Positions 17,723 through 25,841 of a stretch of DNA of 64,000 nucleotides are shown piece by piece. The stretch comes from an uncultured Pseudanabaenaceae cyanobacterium (GTDB lineage Bacteria > Cyanobacteriota > Cyanobacteriia > Pseudanabaenales > Pseudanabaenaceae). The position numbers and the translations under genes were made by a program. How positions within the stretch are numbered: the first letter of the stretch is position 1; each line of letters begins with the position of its first letter. The notes beneath the pieces are model-generated. The model had not been told where the DNA came from. It ran no database searches and saw only the letters and a program-made list of their open reading frames with translations. The stretch lies in the NCBI GenBank assembly GCA_937927915.1, contig CALGKB010000005.1, forward strand, positions 86,397 to 150,396. Reading direction: 5' to 3'.

Positions 17723-18703
17723 CTGTCGCCATAGTTTTTGGTAAGCAGTGGTGGCTGAGGGGGAGAGGGGCAGTATGGGTTCGCATTTGGCGAGGTAGGC
17801 GGGGGGCAAGAAACGATCGGTATCTGTAATTCCGATGCCGTCAGTGAAGACAGTGAGCAAATGGCTTTGGTGGGGTTGCAGCGAATAATTGATCCATTTC
17901 GCAATGAGGGGATGGGGTTGGAGGACTGCCCAACAATCAAACCAGAGGGCTGTACCTTCCTGGGGATGCACTACTCGGAGGTAGGGATAGCGCTTGACAA
18001 TTGTGTGCACATCGTTTGACCACCCCACTGCGACCCAAGTATCCTCCTGGACAAGGGCTTGCACATAATAGTTGGATGTATAGGTCAGGGTTTGCCCATC
18101 TAAACTGTGGAGGTCAGCCTGCAATTGCTCAATATCAACTAATGGCATTTGGTTATAGGAAAAACCCCGCCGTTTGAGACAGAGACCAATCACTTCCCGG
18201 TCGTTATCCGGCAAACTAATGCGTCTTTGTAAACCAGGGTGCCACAGGTCTTGCCAACTTTGAATGGGGGGAATATGCCATTTTTGCAGCTGCCTAGAGT
18301 TATAAATAATTACTGTCGTACCCCAGCGATAGGGGATGCCGTAGTGCTTATTATCAATCACACCTACTGCCCGCCAGGGGGGAGGAATTAACTGCAAATT
18401 GGGAATAACTTGGGGGTCGATCGGTTGTAGGGAATTGTACAACAGGGGAAGCCAACTATCTCCCACACTACACAGCGCCGCCTCTGTTTTACCCTCCCTA
18501 ATCATATTAGTAATTTCTGTATAATTGTTGCCCAGCTGCGGTAAGAGGCGTACTCCCTCCCGTCGCTGAAATTCCTGTAAAAATCGGCTAGGAATAGCAC
18601 CGCTTAGAAGTGTCAGATGGAGGGGTTTAGTATGAGAAGAAAGGCGGGCACAGCTGCTGAGACCGATCGTGGTCAATCCTGCCAGGAAATGACGGCGATT
18701 CAT
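17690..18703 (-). CDS. Tat-exported PotD-like solute-binding lipoprotein
   Basis: A 337-residue extracellular solute-binding protein of the spermidine/putrescine (PotD) and iron-binding superfamily. The N-terminus MNRRHFLAGLTTIGLSSCARL has a twin-arginine motif and a lipobox-like LSSC, so a Tat-exported lipoprotein is expected. VGDSWLPLLYNSLQPID and YGIPYRWGTTVIIYN are typical family segments. No permease or ATPase gene is nearby. Its ATG overlaps the dnaB stop (ATGA), an unusual operon partner. The ligand is not predictable. Confidence 0.82.
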   Translation of the reverse strand: MNRRHFLAGLTTIGLSSCARLSSHTKPLHLTLLSGAIPSRFLQEFQRREGVRLLPQLGNNYTEITNMIREGKTEAALCSVGDSWLPLLYNSLQPIDPQVIPNLQLIPPPWRAVGVIDNKHYGIPYRWGTTVIIYNSRQLQKWHIPPIQSWQDLWHPGLQRRISLPDNDREVIGLCLKRRGFSYNQMPLVDIEQLQADLHSLDGQTLTYTSNYYVQALVQEDTWVAVGWSNDVHTIVKRYPYLRVVHPQEGTALWFDCWAVLQPHPLIAKWINYSLQPHQSHLLTVFTDGIGITDTDRFLPPAYLAKCEPILPLSPSATTAYQKLWRQLRDKPRHHLM

Positions 18704-20094
18704 GGGCTAGTAAAGGCACTATTTTCAAACTTGGTAAAGCGGGGATCAAAGAGTAATTTCACCACCCCAGTCGGTCCGTTGCGATGTTTAGCAATAATAA
18801 TTTCAGCAATCCCCCGATCGGGGGTATCAGGATTGTAGTATTCATCGCGGTAGAGCATAATCACAATATCGGCATCCTGTTCTATACTACCTGACTCCCG
18901 TAAATCCGAGAGCATAGGGCGTTTATTAGTGCGAGTTTCCACCCCCCGACTTAACTGAGAGAGAGCCACAACGGGCACTTCTAATTCTCTGGCTAAACCC
19001 TTGAGAGCACGGGTAATACGGGACAATTCTTGCACACGATTATCGGAGCCTGACCCCTCCATTAGTTGCAGGTAATCAATTAAAATCATGCCCAACTTTC
19101 CCCCCTTTTCCATCTGTAGTCGCCGGGATTTGGAGCGCAATTCATTGATGGAAGGATTGGGGGTATCGTCAATGTAAATCGGTAGCTCTGAGAGGGCGCC
19201 TACGGCGGCAGCGATCGTTGCCCAGTCTTCATCCCGCATTTGCCCCGATCGCAGTCTATGACTATCAATCCCCTCTTTGCCGGGGCGTTTAGTGTGACTA
19301 GCTAACATTCTATATACTAGCTGTTCTTTAGACATTTCTAGGCTATAAATTGCCACTGGTAAGCGATGATTTTCCGCAATTTTTTTTGCCAACTCCATGC
19401 CAAAAGCGGTTTTCCCCATCGAAGGACGACCCGCCACAATAATTAAATCCGATCGTTGTAACCCCTGGGTCATGGCGTCGAGGTCATAGAAACCAGTACT
19501 CAAACCGGGTAAGACATTACCAGTTTCTCCCAAACTGTTGTAGCGAGTTTCAATCTCAAAATAGGTTTGGGTGATGATGTCAGCTACAGGTGTTAGCCCC
19601 TGCAAATTGCGAGATTGTGTGACAGCAAATAATTTTTGTTCTGCACTATCTAAAACTTGACTTAAAGAGAGGGCATTATTTTGGCTGAGATTGATAATTT
19701 CCCTGCCCACCTCCCCTAGCTTACGTCTGATGTATTTTTCCGCCACTAATTGGGCATAGTAATCAATATTGACTGCACTAAGAGTGGCATCGCACAGACG
19801 GGCTAATTTACTCTGTCCCCCCACTTTTTCTAACAGATTGTGGTCACTTAACCAAGTGGCGACACTCATCAAATCAGTGGGGCAAGATTGGGAATAAAGA
19901 GTTAAACAGGCACGGTAAATCTCCTGGTGGGCAACTACATAAAAAAACTCCGGGCGCAGTATATCACTTACCCGCGTAATGGCATCGGGGTCAATTAAAA
20001 TGCCACCTAAAATAGCCTCCTCCGCCTCAATATTTTGGGGAGGGAGATAACTAGTGCTCTCATCATTAAAACCATAGGTATATTCCTCACTCAT
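18700..20094 (-). CDS. dnaB: Replicative DNA helicase DnaB
   Basis: The hexameric fork helicase, 464 residues. It has the N-terminal interaction domain (PQNIEAEEAILGGILID) and a RecA-like ATPase domain with Walker A AGRPSMGKTAFGMELA, Walker B MILIDYLQLM, and the SQLSRGVETR and RESGSIEQDAD segments. No intein interrupts it, unlike dnaB in several cyanobacteria. The start at 20094 (MSEEYTYG) overlaps the sfsA stop; an earlier start inside sfsA is rejected. Confidence 0.96.
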   Translation of the reverse strand: MSEEYTYGFNDESTSYLPPQNIEAEEAILGGILIDPDAITRVSDILRPEFFYVVAHQEIYRACLTLYSQSCPTDLMSVATWLSDHNLLEKVGGQSKLARLCDATLSAVNIDYYAQLVAEKYIRRKLGEVGREIINLSQNNALSLSQVLDSAEQKLFAVTQSRNLQGLTPVADIITQTYFEIETRYNSLGETGNVLPGLSTGFYDLDAMTQGLQRSDLIIVAGRPSMGKTAFGMELAKKIAENHRLPVAIYSLEMSKEQLVYRMLASHTKRPGKEGIDSHRLRSGQMRDEDWATIAAAVGALSELPIYIDDTPNPSINELRSKSRRLQMEKGGKLGMILIDYLQLMEGSGSDNRVQELSRITRALKGLARELEVPVVALSQLSRGVETRTNKRPMLSDLRESGSIEQDADIVIMLYRDEYYNPDTPDRGIAEIIIAKHRNGPTGVVKLLFDPRFTKFENSAFTSP

Positions 20095-20795
20095 AGGGTG
20101 ACCTCCCCCAAACCCAAATAGTAAACCCCCTCTGGACAAATACGGAAGCGGCAGGCTAAAACTTGCAAACCCCTAGCTACTCCCGATCGCAATAATTCCC
20201 CATAGACAGGGTCAGCTGCATCCCCTGGAGCAAACTTGTCACAGTCCCCCCGATTGATAAAAAATATAATGGTAGCGCGGCGCTCCGGTGCAATTATATG
20301 CGTGAGTTCTCGCAAATGTTTTTGCCCCCTCAGGGTAACTGTATCGGGAAACAAAGCAACGCCATTTTTACTCCAGGTCGTATTTTTTACCTCGACATAG
20401 CGATGGAAACTCTCTCCCACCAGGCAAAAATCTACCCGACTTTTTTCCTGCCCATACTCTACTTCGGCGCGGTACTCCCCATAGGGTTCCAACTCAGGAA
20501 TGAGGTGATTGGCAATCATATGACCAATGATACGATTGGGTAGAGCCGTATTTATACCTACCAATTCCCCGTCTACTTCTACTATTTCCCAAGTGTAAAT
20601 TAACTTGCGTTTGGGATTATCACTGCGGGAGAGAAAAACGCGATTACCCACAGGACATACTCCCGTCATGGGACCCGTATTAGGGCAATGGGCAGTGACA
20701 ATTTCCCCTGTAGGGAGACGGACATCGGCAAAGAAACGCTGATAGCGCTGCAGTAAAATTCCCTCTACCAGGGGAGGGTAAGCGTAAACCAACAT
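20091..20795 (-). CDS. sfsA: SfsA family protein
   Basis: SfsA was first described as a sugar-fermentation stimulator and is now regarded as a nuclease-fold DNA-binding protein. The 234-residue product has the family features AHCPNTGPMTG, the SRVDF acid of the PD-(D/E)XK-like core and YVEVKNTTW (the E-x-K pair), plus the C-terminal FRICPEGVYYLG. It is the first gene of the sfsA-dnaB-binding protein run, whose members overlap by ATGA. Confidence 0.93.
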   Translation of the reverse strand: MLVYAYPPLVEGILLQRYQRFFADVRLPTGEIVTAHCPNTGPMTGVCPVGNRVFLSRSDNPKRKLIYTWEIVEVDGELVGINTALPNRIIGHMIANHLIPELEPYGEYRAEVEYGQEKSRVDFCLVGESFHRYVEVKNTTWSKNGVALFPDTVTLRGQKHLRELTHIIAPERRATIIFFINRGDCDKFAPGDAADPVYGELLRSGVARGLQVLACRFRICPEGVYYLGLGEVTL

Positions 20796-20840
20796 TGTTA
20801 GTGTGGCTAAAATAGCACTGTGGCAAAAAAATCATAGCGA

Positions 20841-22055
20841 ATGATCAGAATAATCACATCCTTTGTCCTGTGTCTGTTGCTGTGGTGGAGTGGCATCACC
20901 CCTGCTTTGGCAGATGTCACCGACTACTTCCAAGAACGGCAACTGTTTAATCATGTGTGGCAACTGGTGCAGCACGCCTACGTCGATCCCACCTTCAATC
21001 ACCATGACTGGGGCAAAGTCCGCAAGGAGTTCGCTAATCGCAAACTGGAGTCGCGGGAGCAGACCTACGCTGCCATCAAGGAGATGCTTGCCCTCTTGGG
21101 TGACCCCTTCACCCGCCTGCTGCCCCCAGAGGAGTTCCGCAGTATGCAGACCAGTACCAATGGCTCCCTTTCAGGAGTGGGTTTACACATTGCCACTGAC
21201 CCCGAGCGGCAAACTCTGGTGGTGATCTCCCCTGTGGAAGGTTCCCCGGCGGATAAGGCTGGTATTCGTCCCCTCGATCGGATTCTTGCCATTGATGGTG
21301 TGCCGACCAAAGACCTCACCCTTGATGAATGCGCCGATCGGATGCGGGGACCGGCGGGCACAGATGTCACCATTTTAGTAGAACGGGAGGGGGAACCGCC
21401 CTTCTCTCTCACTCTCACACGGGCAATTATTTCCGTCAACCCTGTTATCAGCAAACTGGACAAGAGCAACGGCAAAAATATCGGCTACCTGCGGCTTACC
21501 CAGTTCAACGCCAATGCCCCTAGGGATATGGCAAAAGCGATCGAGAACCTAGAGGCTCAGGGGGCAGAGGGATATATCCTTGACCTGCGCGGCAATCCAG
21601 GGGGACTGCTGGACGTGGCAATCAATGTGGCGAGGCTGTGGCTAGATGAAGGGGTGGTAGTGTACACCATTGACCGCCAGGGCATCGAGGAGGCCTATAC
21701 GGTCGAGGAAAACAACCAGGCACTCACCCATGACCCCCTCGTAGTCCTAGTAGACAAGGGTTCCGCCAGCGCCAGTGAGGTGTTAGCCGGCGCACTCCAC
21801 GACAACCAGCGGGCAAAGCTAGTAGGGGAAAAAACCTACGGCAAGGGTTCCATCCAATCCCTGTTTGAATTAGAAGATGGCGCAGGCTTAGCTGTAACGA
21901 TCGCTCACTATGAAACCCCTAGCCATAAAAACATCAACAAAGTGGGGTTAGAGCCGGATATTGCCGTCAAACTTAGCCATCCCCTGCAACGGGAAGAGTT
22001 GGCAACCCCCCAGGATGAACAGTACGCCCAAGCGGTAGCACTCCTCACTAGCTAG
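20841..22055 (+). CDS. ctpA: Carboxyl-terminal processing protease (S41)
   Basis: A 404-residue S41 protease with an N-terminal signal peptide (ending near ALADV), a PDZ domain (about residues 100-180, SGVGLHIATDPERQTLVV ... AGIRPLDRILAIDG) and the protease domain with the serine in KGSASASEVLAGAL and the lysine in GEKTYGKGSIQ. CtpA-type enzymes cut the C-terminal extension of the photosystem II D1 protein in the lumen or periplasm; paralogues CtpB and CtpC exist, so the letter is not certain. It is divergent from sfsA. Confidence 0.88.
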   Translation: MIRIITSFVLCLLLWWSGITPALADVTDYFQERQLFNHVWQLVQHAYVDPTFNHHDWGKVRKEFANRKLESREQTYAAIKEMLALLGDPFTRLLPPEEFRSMQTSTNGSLSGVGLHIATDPERQTLVVISPVEGSPADKAGIRPLDRILAIDGVPTKDLTLDECADRMRGPAGTDVTILVEREGEPPFSLTLTRAIISVNPVISKLDKSNGKNIGYLRLTQFNANAPRDMAKAIENLEAQGAEGYILDLRGNPGGLLDVAINVARLWLDEGVVVYTIDRQGIEEAYTVEENNQALTHDPLVVLVDKGSASASEVLAGALHDNQRAKLVGEKTYGKGSIQSLFELEDGAGLAVTIAHYETPSHKNINKVGLEPDIAVKLSHPLQREELATPQDEQYAQAVALLTS

Positions 22056-22136
22056 GTCTGCAATCTTTCTTTATCGTCAGAGGGGGCAGATTGTGCTAGC
22101 TTAGCTAGCAGATAATAACAGATAATAACATAGACT

Positions 22137-22373
22137 ATGAACGGTAAATATCGCTTTTCTTGCAACCTCACCCTAGGGGACGTTTTGGGGCAGATAATCA
22201 TCTGGCTAGGCATTGTTTTTGCGAGCTTAGCAGCGGGTCTCTCCTTGATGAGCCAGCCCATTTATGCCTTTGCCGCTGTGGGCTTAATCATTGTAGTGTC
22301 CCTGCCCTTCTTGCTCTTTGCCTTTGTCACCACCCTCTTCAATCACATTCAGATTACCCCCCTCGATCGCTAG
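22137..22373 (+). CDS. Small two-helix membrane protein
   Basis: A 78-residue protein with a short polar N-terminus and two long hydrophobic segments (about residues 15-38 and 43-66). It looks like a conserved cyanobacterial small membrane protein, but I do not recognise a family. A tandem direct repeat (AGATAATAAC twice, 22110-22129) lies just upstream, directly before the start. It is followed after about 100 bases by glpX. Confidence 0.55.
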   Translation: MNGKYRFSCNLTLGDVLGQIIIWLGIVFASLAAGLSLMSQPIYAFAAVGLIIVVSLPFLLFAFVTTLFNHIQITPLDR

Positions 22374-22474
22374 ATTGTAGCGTTTTGTGAAGAGTTGCTC
22401 AATTTTTTGAGTTCCTTGCTCTCAGGATGCCGTCCCACTTGTAAACTTAGAAGTGGATTTACCGCTAAAGTTGT

Positions 22475-23518
22475 ATGGAAAACACCCTGGGACTAGAAAT
22501 CATCGAAGTTGTAGAGCAAGCCGCGATCGCTGCTGCCCGTTTTATGGGTAAAGGGGATAAGAATGGGGCAGACCAAGCTGCCGTAGAAGCCATGCGGGAG
22601 CGCCTCAACAAAATCTACATGCGGGGCAGGATTGTGATTGGGGAGGGGGAACGAGACGAAGCCCCCATGCTCTACATTGGCGAGGAAGTGGGAATTTGTA
22701 CCCAGCCTAACGCTGCCGAAATTTGCTCCGTCGAGGAACTAATGGAAATTGATATTGCAGTTGACCCCTGCGAAGGTACCAGCCTGGTGGCAAAGGGACA
22801 GAATGGGGCAATGGCAGTGCTGGCAATTTCCGAGAAGGGTGGACTGTTTGCGGCACCTGACTTCTACATGAACAAATTAGCTGCCCCCCCCGCTGCGGCA
22901 GGCAAAGTAGATATTCGTAAAACTGCCACAGAAAACATTAAGATTCTTTCCGAATGCCTCGATCGGGCACCGGAGGAGCTAGTAATCGTGGTGATGGACC
23001 GCCCCCGCCACAAGGAGTTAATCGAAGAAATCCGCCAAACGGGAGCAAGGGTAAGGCTAATTAGTGATGGGGATGTATCAGCTGCTATCTCCTGTGCCTT
23101 TGCGGGGACTAACACCCACGCTCTCATGGGCATTGGGGCAGCACCAGAGGGAGTAATTTCGGCAGCAGCAATGCGTGCTCTCGGTGGGCATTTCCAAGGG
23201 CAGTTGGTCTATGACCCTGCAGTGGTGAAGACCCCAGAAAGTGAAAAATGGACGCGGGAAGGCAACATTGAGCGCCTGAAGTCTATGGGCATCGAAGACC
23301 CCGATCGGGTGTACAACGCCGATGAACTCGCCTCGGGGCAGACCATTCTTTTTGCTGCCTGCGGCATTACCCCTGGTACCCTGATGGAGGGAGTACGCTT
23401 CTTTGATGGCGGCTGTCGTACCCAGTCCCTGGTGATTTCCAGCATGAGCCGCACCGCCCGCTTTGTGGACACCATCCACATCAACACCGATCGTCCCAAG
23501 ATGTTGACCCTACGCTAA
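22475..23518 (+). CDS. glpX: Class II fructose-1,6-/sedoheptulose-1,7-bisphosphatase
   Basis: In cyanobacteria this GlpX-type enzyme dephosphorylates both fructose 1,6-bisphosphate and sedoheptulose 1,7-bisphosphate in the Calvin cycle. The 347-residue product shows the metal-binding [11 protein letters not shown] and [20 protein letters not shown] motifs and the SGQT-LFAACG segment. Start ATG 22475 gives the standard N-terminus ([20 protein letters not shown]). It is followed after 43 bases by hemA on the same strand. Confidence 0.95.
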   Translation: MENTLGLEIIEVVEQAAIAAARFMGKGDKNGADQAAVEAMRERLNKIYMRGRIVIGEGERDEAPMLYIGEEVGICTQPNAAEICSVEELMEIDIAVDPCEGTSLVAKGQNGAMAVLAISEKGGLFAAPDFYMNKLAAPPAAAGKVDIRKTATENIKILSECLDRAPEELVIVVMDRPRHKELIEEIRQTGARVRLISDGDVSAAISCAFAGTNTHALMGIGAAPEGVISAAAMRALGGHFQGQLVYDPAVVKTPESEKWTREGNIERLKSMGIEDPDRVYNADELASGQTILFAACGITPGTLMEGVRFFDGGCRTQSLVISSMSRTARFVDTIHINTDRPKMLTLR

Positions 23519-23561
23519 TTTTTCTGACTTTTCTCTATAAAAACCTTTTTAGTAAACTTTT

Positions 23562-24857
23562 ATGAACATCGCTGTTATTGGTCTCAGTCACAAGACTGCT
23601 ACCGTAGAGGTGCGGGAGAAGTTGAGCATTCAGGAAGACCGTGTCCAGGTGGCGCTCCAGACCCTGTGCAGTTACCCCAGTATTGAGGAAGCGGCAGTCC
23701 TCAGCACCTGTAACCGCATGGAACTCTATGTAGTGACCAAAGAGACAGAGGGGGGGATTCGGGAAACCATGCAATTTCTAGCAGAATTTAGCCAAGTCCC
23801 CCTGCAGTTTCTGCGGCGCTATCTGTTTATTTTGCTGCGGCAAGATGCGGTCATGCACCTGATGCGGGTGGCAGCAGGCTTAGATAGCCTTGTCCTAGGG
23901 GAGGGGCAAATTCTCGCCCAGGTCAAGCACACCCACAAATTGGCACAGCAGTATAACGGGGCAGGGCGCATCCTCAATCAACTGTTCAAGCAGGCACTGA
24001 CAGCGGGGAAGCGAGTGCGCACAGAAACGGAAATTGGCACAGGGGCGGTTTCTATCAGTTCTGCTGCCGTCGAACTAGCCCAGCTAAAACTCGGCAATTT
24101 GGCAGAACAACGGGTGATGATTTTGGGGGCGGGCAAGATGGCTCGCCTTTTAGTCACCCACCTCGTGGCGAAGGGGGCAACCCAAATCACGATCGTCAAT
24201 CGCTCCCCCCACAAAGCTAAGGAGATGCTGGTGCAGGTAGGCAAGACAGAGGGAGTGCGGTTTGAGGTGGAACCGATCGATCGGCTGCTGACAGTGATCA
24301 GCAACTCCGACCTTGTCTTTACCAGCACTGCTTCTCCCGAAATCCTTATCCACAAAGCAGACCTTGCCCCCTTACAACACCCAGGCTTGATGCTTGTGGA
24401 CATCTCCGTGCCCCGCAACGTAGAGGCAACGGTCAGTGAACTGCCTAATGTAAGGTGCTTCAACGTGGATGACCTGCAGGCAGTGGTATCCAGCAACCAG
24501 GAAAACCGTCGCCAGATGATGGCAAAGGCGGAGGTGATTTTGGAAGAATGCCTAGCGGAGTTTGACAGTTGGTGGCGTTCCTTGGAAACAGTCCCCACAA
24601 TCAGCCAATTACGGCAAAAGATGGAAAACATCCGCGAGCAGGAGATGGAAAAGGCATTATCCCGCCTAGGGGGTGAATTTGCCGAACGCCATCAGGAGGT
24701 GATTGAAAATCTAACGCGGGGCATTATCAACAAAATCCTCCACGACCCCATGGTACAACTACGGGCACAGCAGGACATTGAGACCAGACGGCGCTGTATG
24801 CAGGCACTGCAGATGCTCTTTGACCTGGAACCCACCAACCAGTTCAAGGAAAGTTAG
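23562..24857 (+). CDS. hemA: Glutamyl-tRNA reductase
   Basis: First committed enzyme of C5 tetrapyrrole synthesis: it reduces glutamyl-tRNA to glutamate-1-semialdehyde with NADPH. The 431-residue product has the N-terminal [14 protein letters not shown], the catalytic cysteine in [21 protein letters not shown], the NADP-binding [10 protein letters not shown] and the C-terminal helical dimerisation domain. hemB is also in this window at 39598. Its last base pairs overlap the stop of the convergent gene. Confidence 0.96.
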   Translation: MNIAVIGLSHKTATVEVREKLSIQEDRVQVALQTLCSYPSIEEAAVLSTCNRMELYVVTKETEGGIRETMQFLAEFSQVPLQFLRRYLFILLRQDAVMHLMRVAAGLDSLVLGEGQILAQVKHTHKLAQQYNGAGRILNQLFKQALTAGKRVRTETEIGTGAVSISSAAVELAQLKLGNLAEQRVMILGAGKMARLLVTHLVAKGATQITIVNRSPHKAKEMLVQVGKTEGVRFEVEPIDRLLTVISNSDLVFTSTASPEILIHKADLAPLQHPGLMLVDISVPRNVEATVSELPNVRCFNVDDLQAVVSSNQENRRQMMAKAEVILEECLAEFDSWWRSLETVPTISQLRQKMENIREQEMEKALSRLGGEFAERHQEVIENLTRGIINKILHDPMVQLRAQQDIETRRRCMQALQMLFDLEPTNQFKES

Positions 24858-25279
24858 TACTCATAGCAGTTGTCCCGCAACCAAGTCCGCACCGCTGCTG
24901 CCAGAGCACCATCACTGACATCCATTGGGGGAGCAGCAGCAATACGGGTAAAAGCCATCGCCAGTCGCCAACCCTTGGGGGTCTGTACCAAAAACAGCCA
25001 GTAGGTCTGGGGTTCTACCCTCAACTCCCCCGATCGGCGGTGGTTGACCGTGAGGAATAACTGCTTAACGGTGGGATCTGCCTCCTGGATGGGTAGGGGG
25101 GATAGCTCTGGGAAACTAACCGCCTGTGCCTGTAAACCCTTTCCCAACTGCGTATACGATCGATTTAGATAATGGTGGAGGTCACGACTGAGGGCTTCGG
25201 TCAGCTGGGCAAAATCTTGGGGACAAGCACTAAGGGGCAAAGCGAACGCCAAGGGCAACAGGGTAAAAAACTTTGTCAC
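24854..25279 (-). CDS. Secreted protein of unknown function
   Basis: A 141-residue protein that begins at a GTG and has a signal peptide (hydrophobic residues 4-17, with a possible lipobox LSAC). The mature chain ends in [10 protein letters not shown]. Its pattern (helical start, then two strands such as [19 protein letters not shown]) resembles conserved cyanobacterial exported proteins without assigned function. It converges on hemA with a four-base overlap of stops. Confidence 0.65.
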   Translation of the reverse strand: MTKFFTLLPLAFALPLSACPQDFAQLTEALSRDLHHYLNRSYTQLGKGLQAQAVSFPELSPLPIQEADPTVKQLFLTVNHRRSGELRVEPQTYWLFLVQTPKGWRLAMAFTRIAAAPPMDVSDGALAAAVRTWLRDNCYEY

Positions 25280-25313
25280 GATCGCTATTTTGGGTTAGAA
25301 TAACAATTCCCTA

Positions 25314-25396
25314 GGGGGTATGGCGGAATGGTAGACGCTACGGACTTAAAATCCGTTGACCGCAAGGTCGTAAGGGTTCAAGTCCCTTTACCCCCA
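25314..25396 (+). tRNA. tRNA-Leu (anticodon UAA), without intron
   Basis: Acceptor GGGGGTA (25314-25320) pairs with TACCCCC (25389-25395); discriminator A at 25396; no encoded CCA. The anticodon stem is ACGGA/TCCGT with loop CTTAAAA, so the anticodon is TAA (25347-25349). A long variable arm (GACCGCAAGGTC) marks a class II tRNA. Many cyanobacteria carry a group I intron inside this anticodon; here the loop is uninterrupted. Confidence 0.95.
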
Positions 25397-25536
25397 CTCC
25401 GGTTCATTTTATCCCATCTAGTCATCGAGGGCGAAAGTTGTCAGTAAAAGAGGACAAGTGAAAGCTAACCTCCCTACTGCCTCGGAGTCCAACGGAGACA
25501 GATTTTCACCCAAGGGGAAAATAGTGTAGAATAGGC
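25397..25536. other. Non-coding stretch between tRNA-Leu and the crRNA-like RNA
   Basis: No reading frame is supported. Short complementary segments are visible (TTGTC/GACAA; GTGAAA at 25459-25464 with TTTCAC at 25504-25509) and a possible -10 box TAGAAT at 25527-25532, ten bases before the degenerate repeat. A TTTTCA at 25503-25508 could serve as a weak -35. It probably holds the promoter of the crRNA-like RNA. Confidence 0.4.
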
Positions 25537-25571
25537 ATTCAGTACCTCAGATACCATCAGGTGTTGAGCAC
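25537..25571 (+). repeat. Degenerate CRISPR repeat upstream of cas6 (psi-R1)
   Basis: Aligned without gaps to the 35-base array repeat (see 35003-36109), 25 positions agree. The last nine bases, GTTGAGCAC, are identical and would form the 5' handle of a crRNA. The stem part has diverged (ACCATCAGGT against GCCGTAAGGC). The orientation is the same as in the array. Confidence 0.85.
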
Positions 25572-25646
25572 TTTAGCTACTTTGTGCTCAGGTGGGTCAA
25601 AGTAGAAGCTACAGGGGCTTGGGGAAAGACTTGGCAAAACTCCCCA

Positions 25647-25681
25647 GCCGTATACCTTTGATGCCGATAGGCGACCAATAT
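25647..25681 (+). repeat. Second degenerate CRISPR repeat upstream of cas6 (psi-R2)
   Basis: About 21 of 35 positions match the array repeat, including GATGCCG (25660-25666) and AGGCG (25669-25673), so the hairpin half is preserved (GCC-GATA-GGC) while the 3' handle is lost. It could provide the 3' Cas6 hairpin or be a relic. It is embedded in a larger fold closed by AGCTACAGG (25607-25615) and CCTGTAGCT (25685-25693). Confidence 0.6.
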
Positions 25682-25714
25682 ACTCCTGTAGCTGCATCTA
25701 AAAAATTTCCTATG

Positions 25715-25759
25715 TTTAGATACTTAGTGTTTGACATTTATATCCTTCGACCCTATCAT
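25715..25759 (+). promoter_or_regulatory. cas operon promoter with adjoining protospacer-like site
   Basis: A consensus -35 TTGACA (25731-25736) and a -10 TATCAT (25754-25759) are separated by exactly 17 bases, about 83 bases before the cas6 ATG. The site matching the crRNA-like guide occupies 25715-25729, ending one base before the -35 box, with ATG at 25712-25714 as the presumed PAM. A Cascade footprint of about 35 bases from 25715 would cover the -35 box. Confidence 0.8.
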
Positions 25760-25841
25760 ATAGTTACGACCTCAGAAAACCTTTAGGTTCTAAGCATCCT
25801 CCAACATCTTTTGAGAACTTTTAAGAAAGGTACGGATTTAT

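Larger units (their letters stand above)
25537..25681 (+). ncRNA. Candidate crRNA-like cas-repressing RNA (CreR type)
   Basis: A degenerate repeat (25537-25571) is followed by a guide-like segment TTTAGCTACTTTGTG (25572-25586) and, 61 bases later, by a second degenerate repeat (25647-25681). The guide matches TTTAGATACTTAGTG at 25715-25729, next to the cas promoter, at 13 of 15 bases. The two mismatches are at positions 6 and 12, where type I Cascade does not pair. ATG precedes the matched site as a plausible PAM. Regulators of this design, made by Cascade and a crRNA-like RNA, are known as CreR. The boundaries of the transcript are inferred. Confidence 0.75.

Noticed and set aside
18700..20094. 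Intein in dnaB
   Set aside because: The protein is 464 residues with continuous helicase motifs; there is no room for an intein.
25397..25841. A housekeeping RNA such as RNase P RNA, tmRNA or 6S RNA, or a riboswitch
   Set aside because: None of their conserved blocks (for example the GAGGAAAGTCC block of RNase P RNA or the tRNA-like end of tmRNA) is seen; similarity to the local CRISPR repeat explains the region better.
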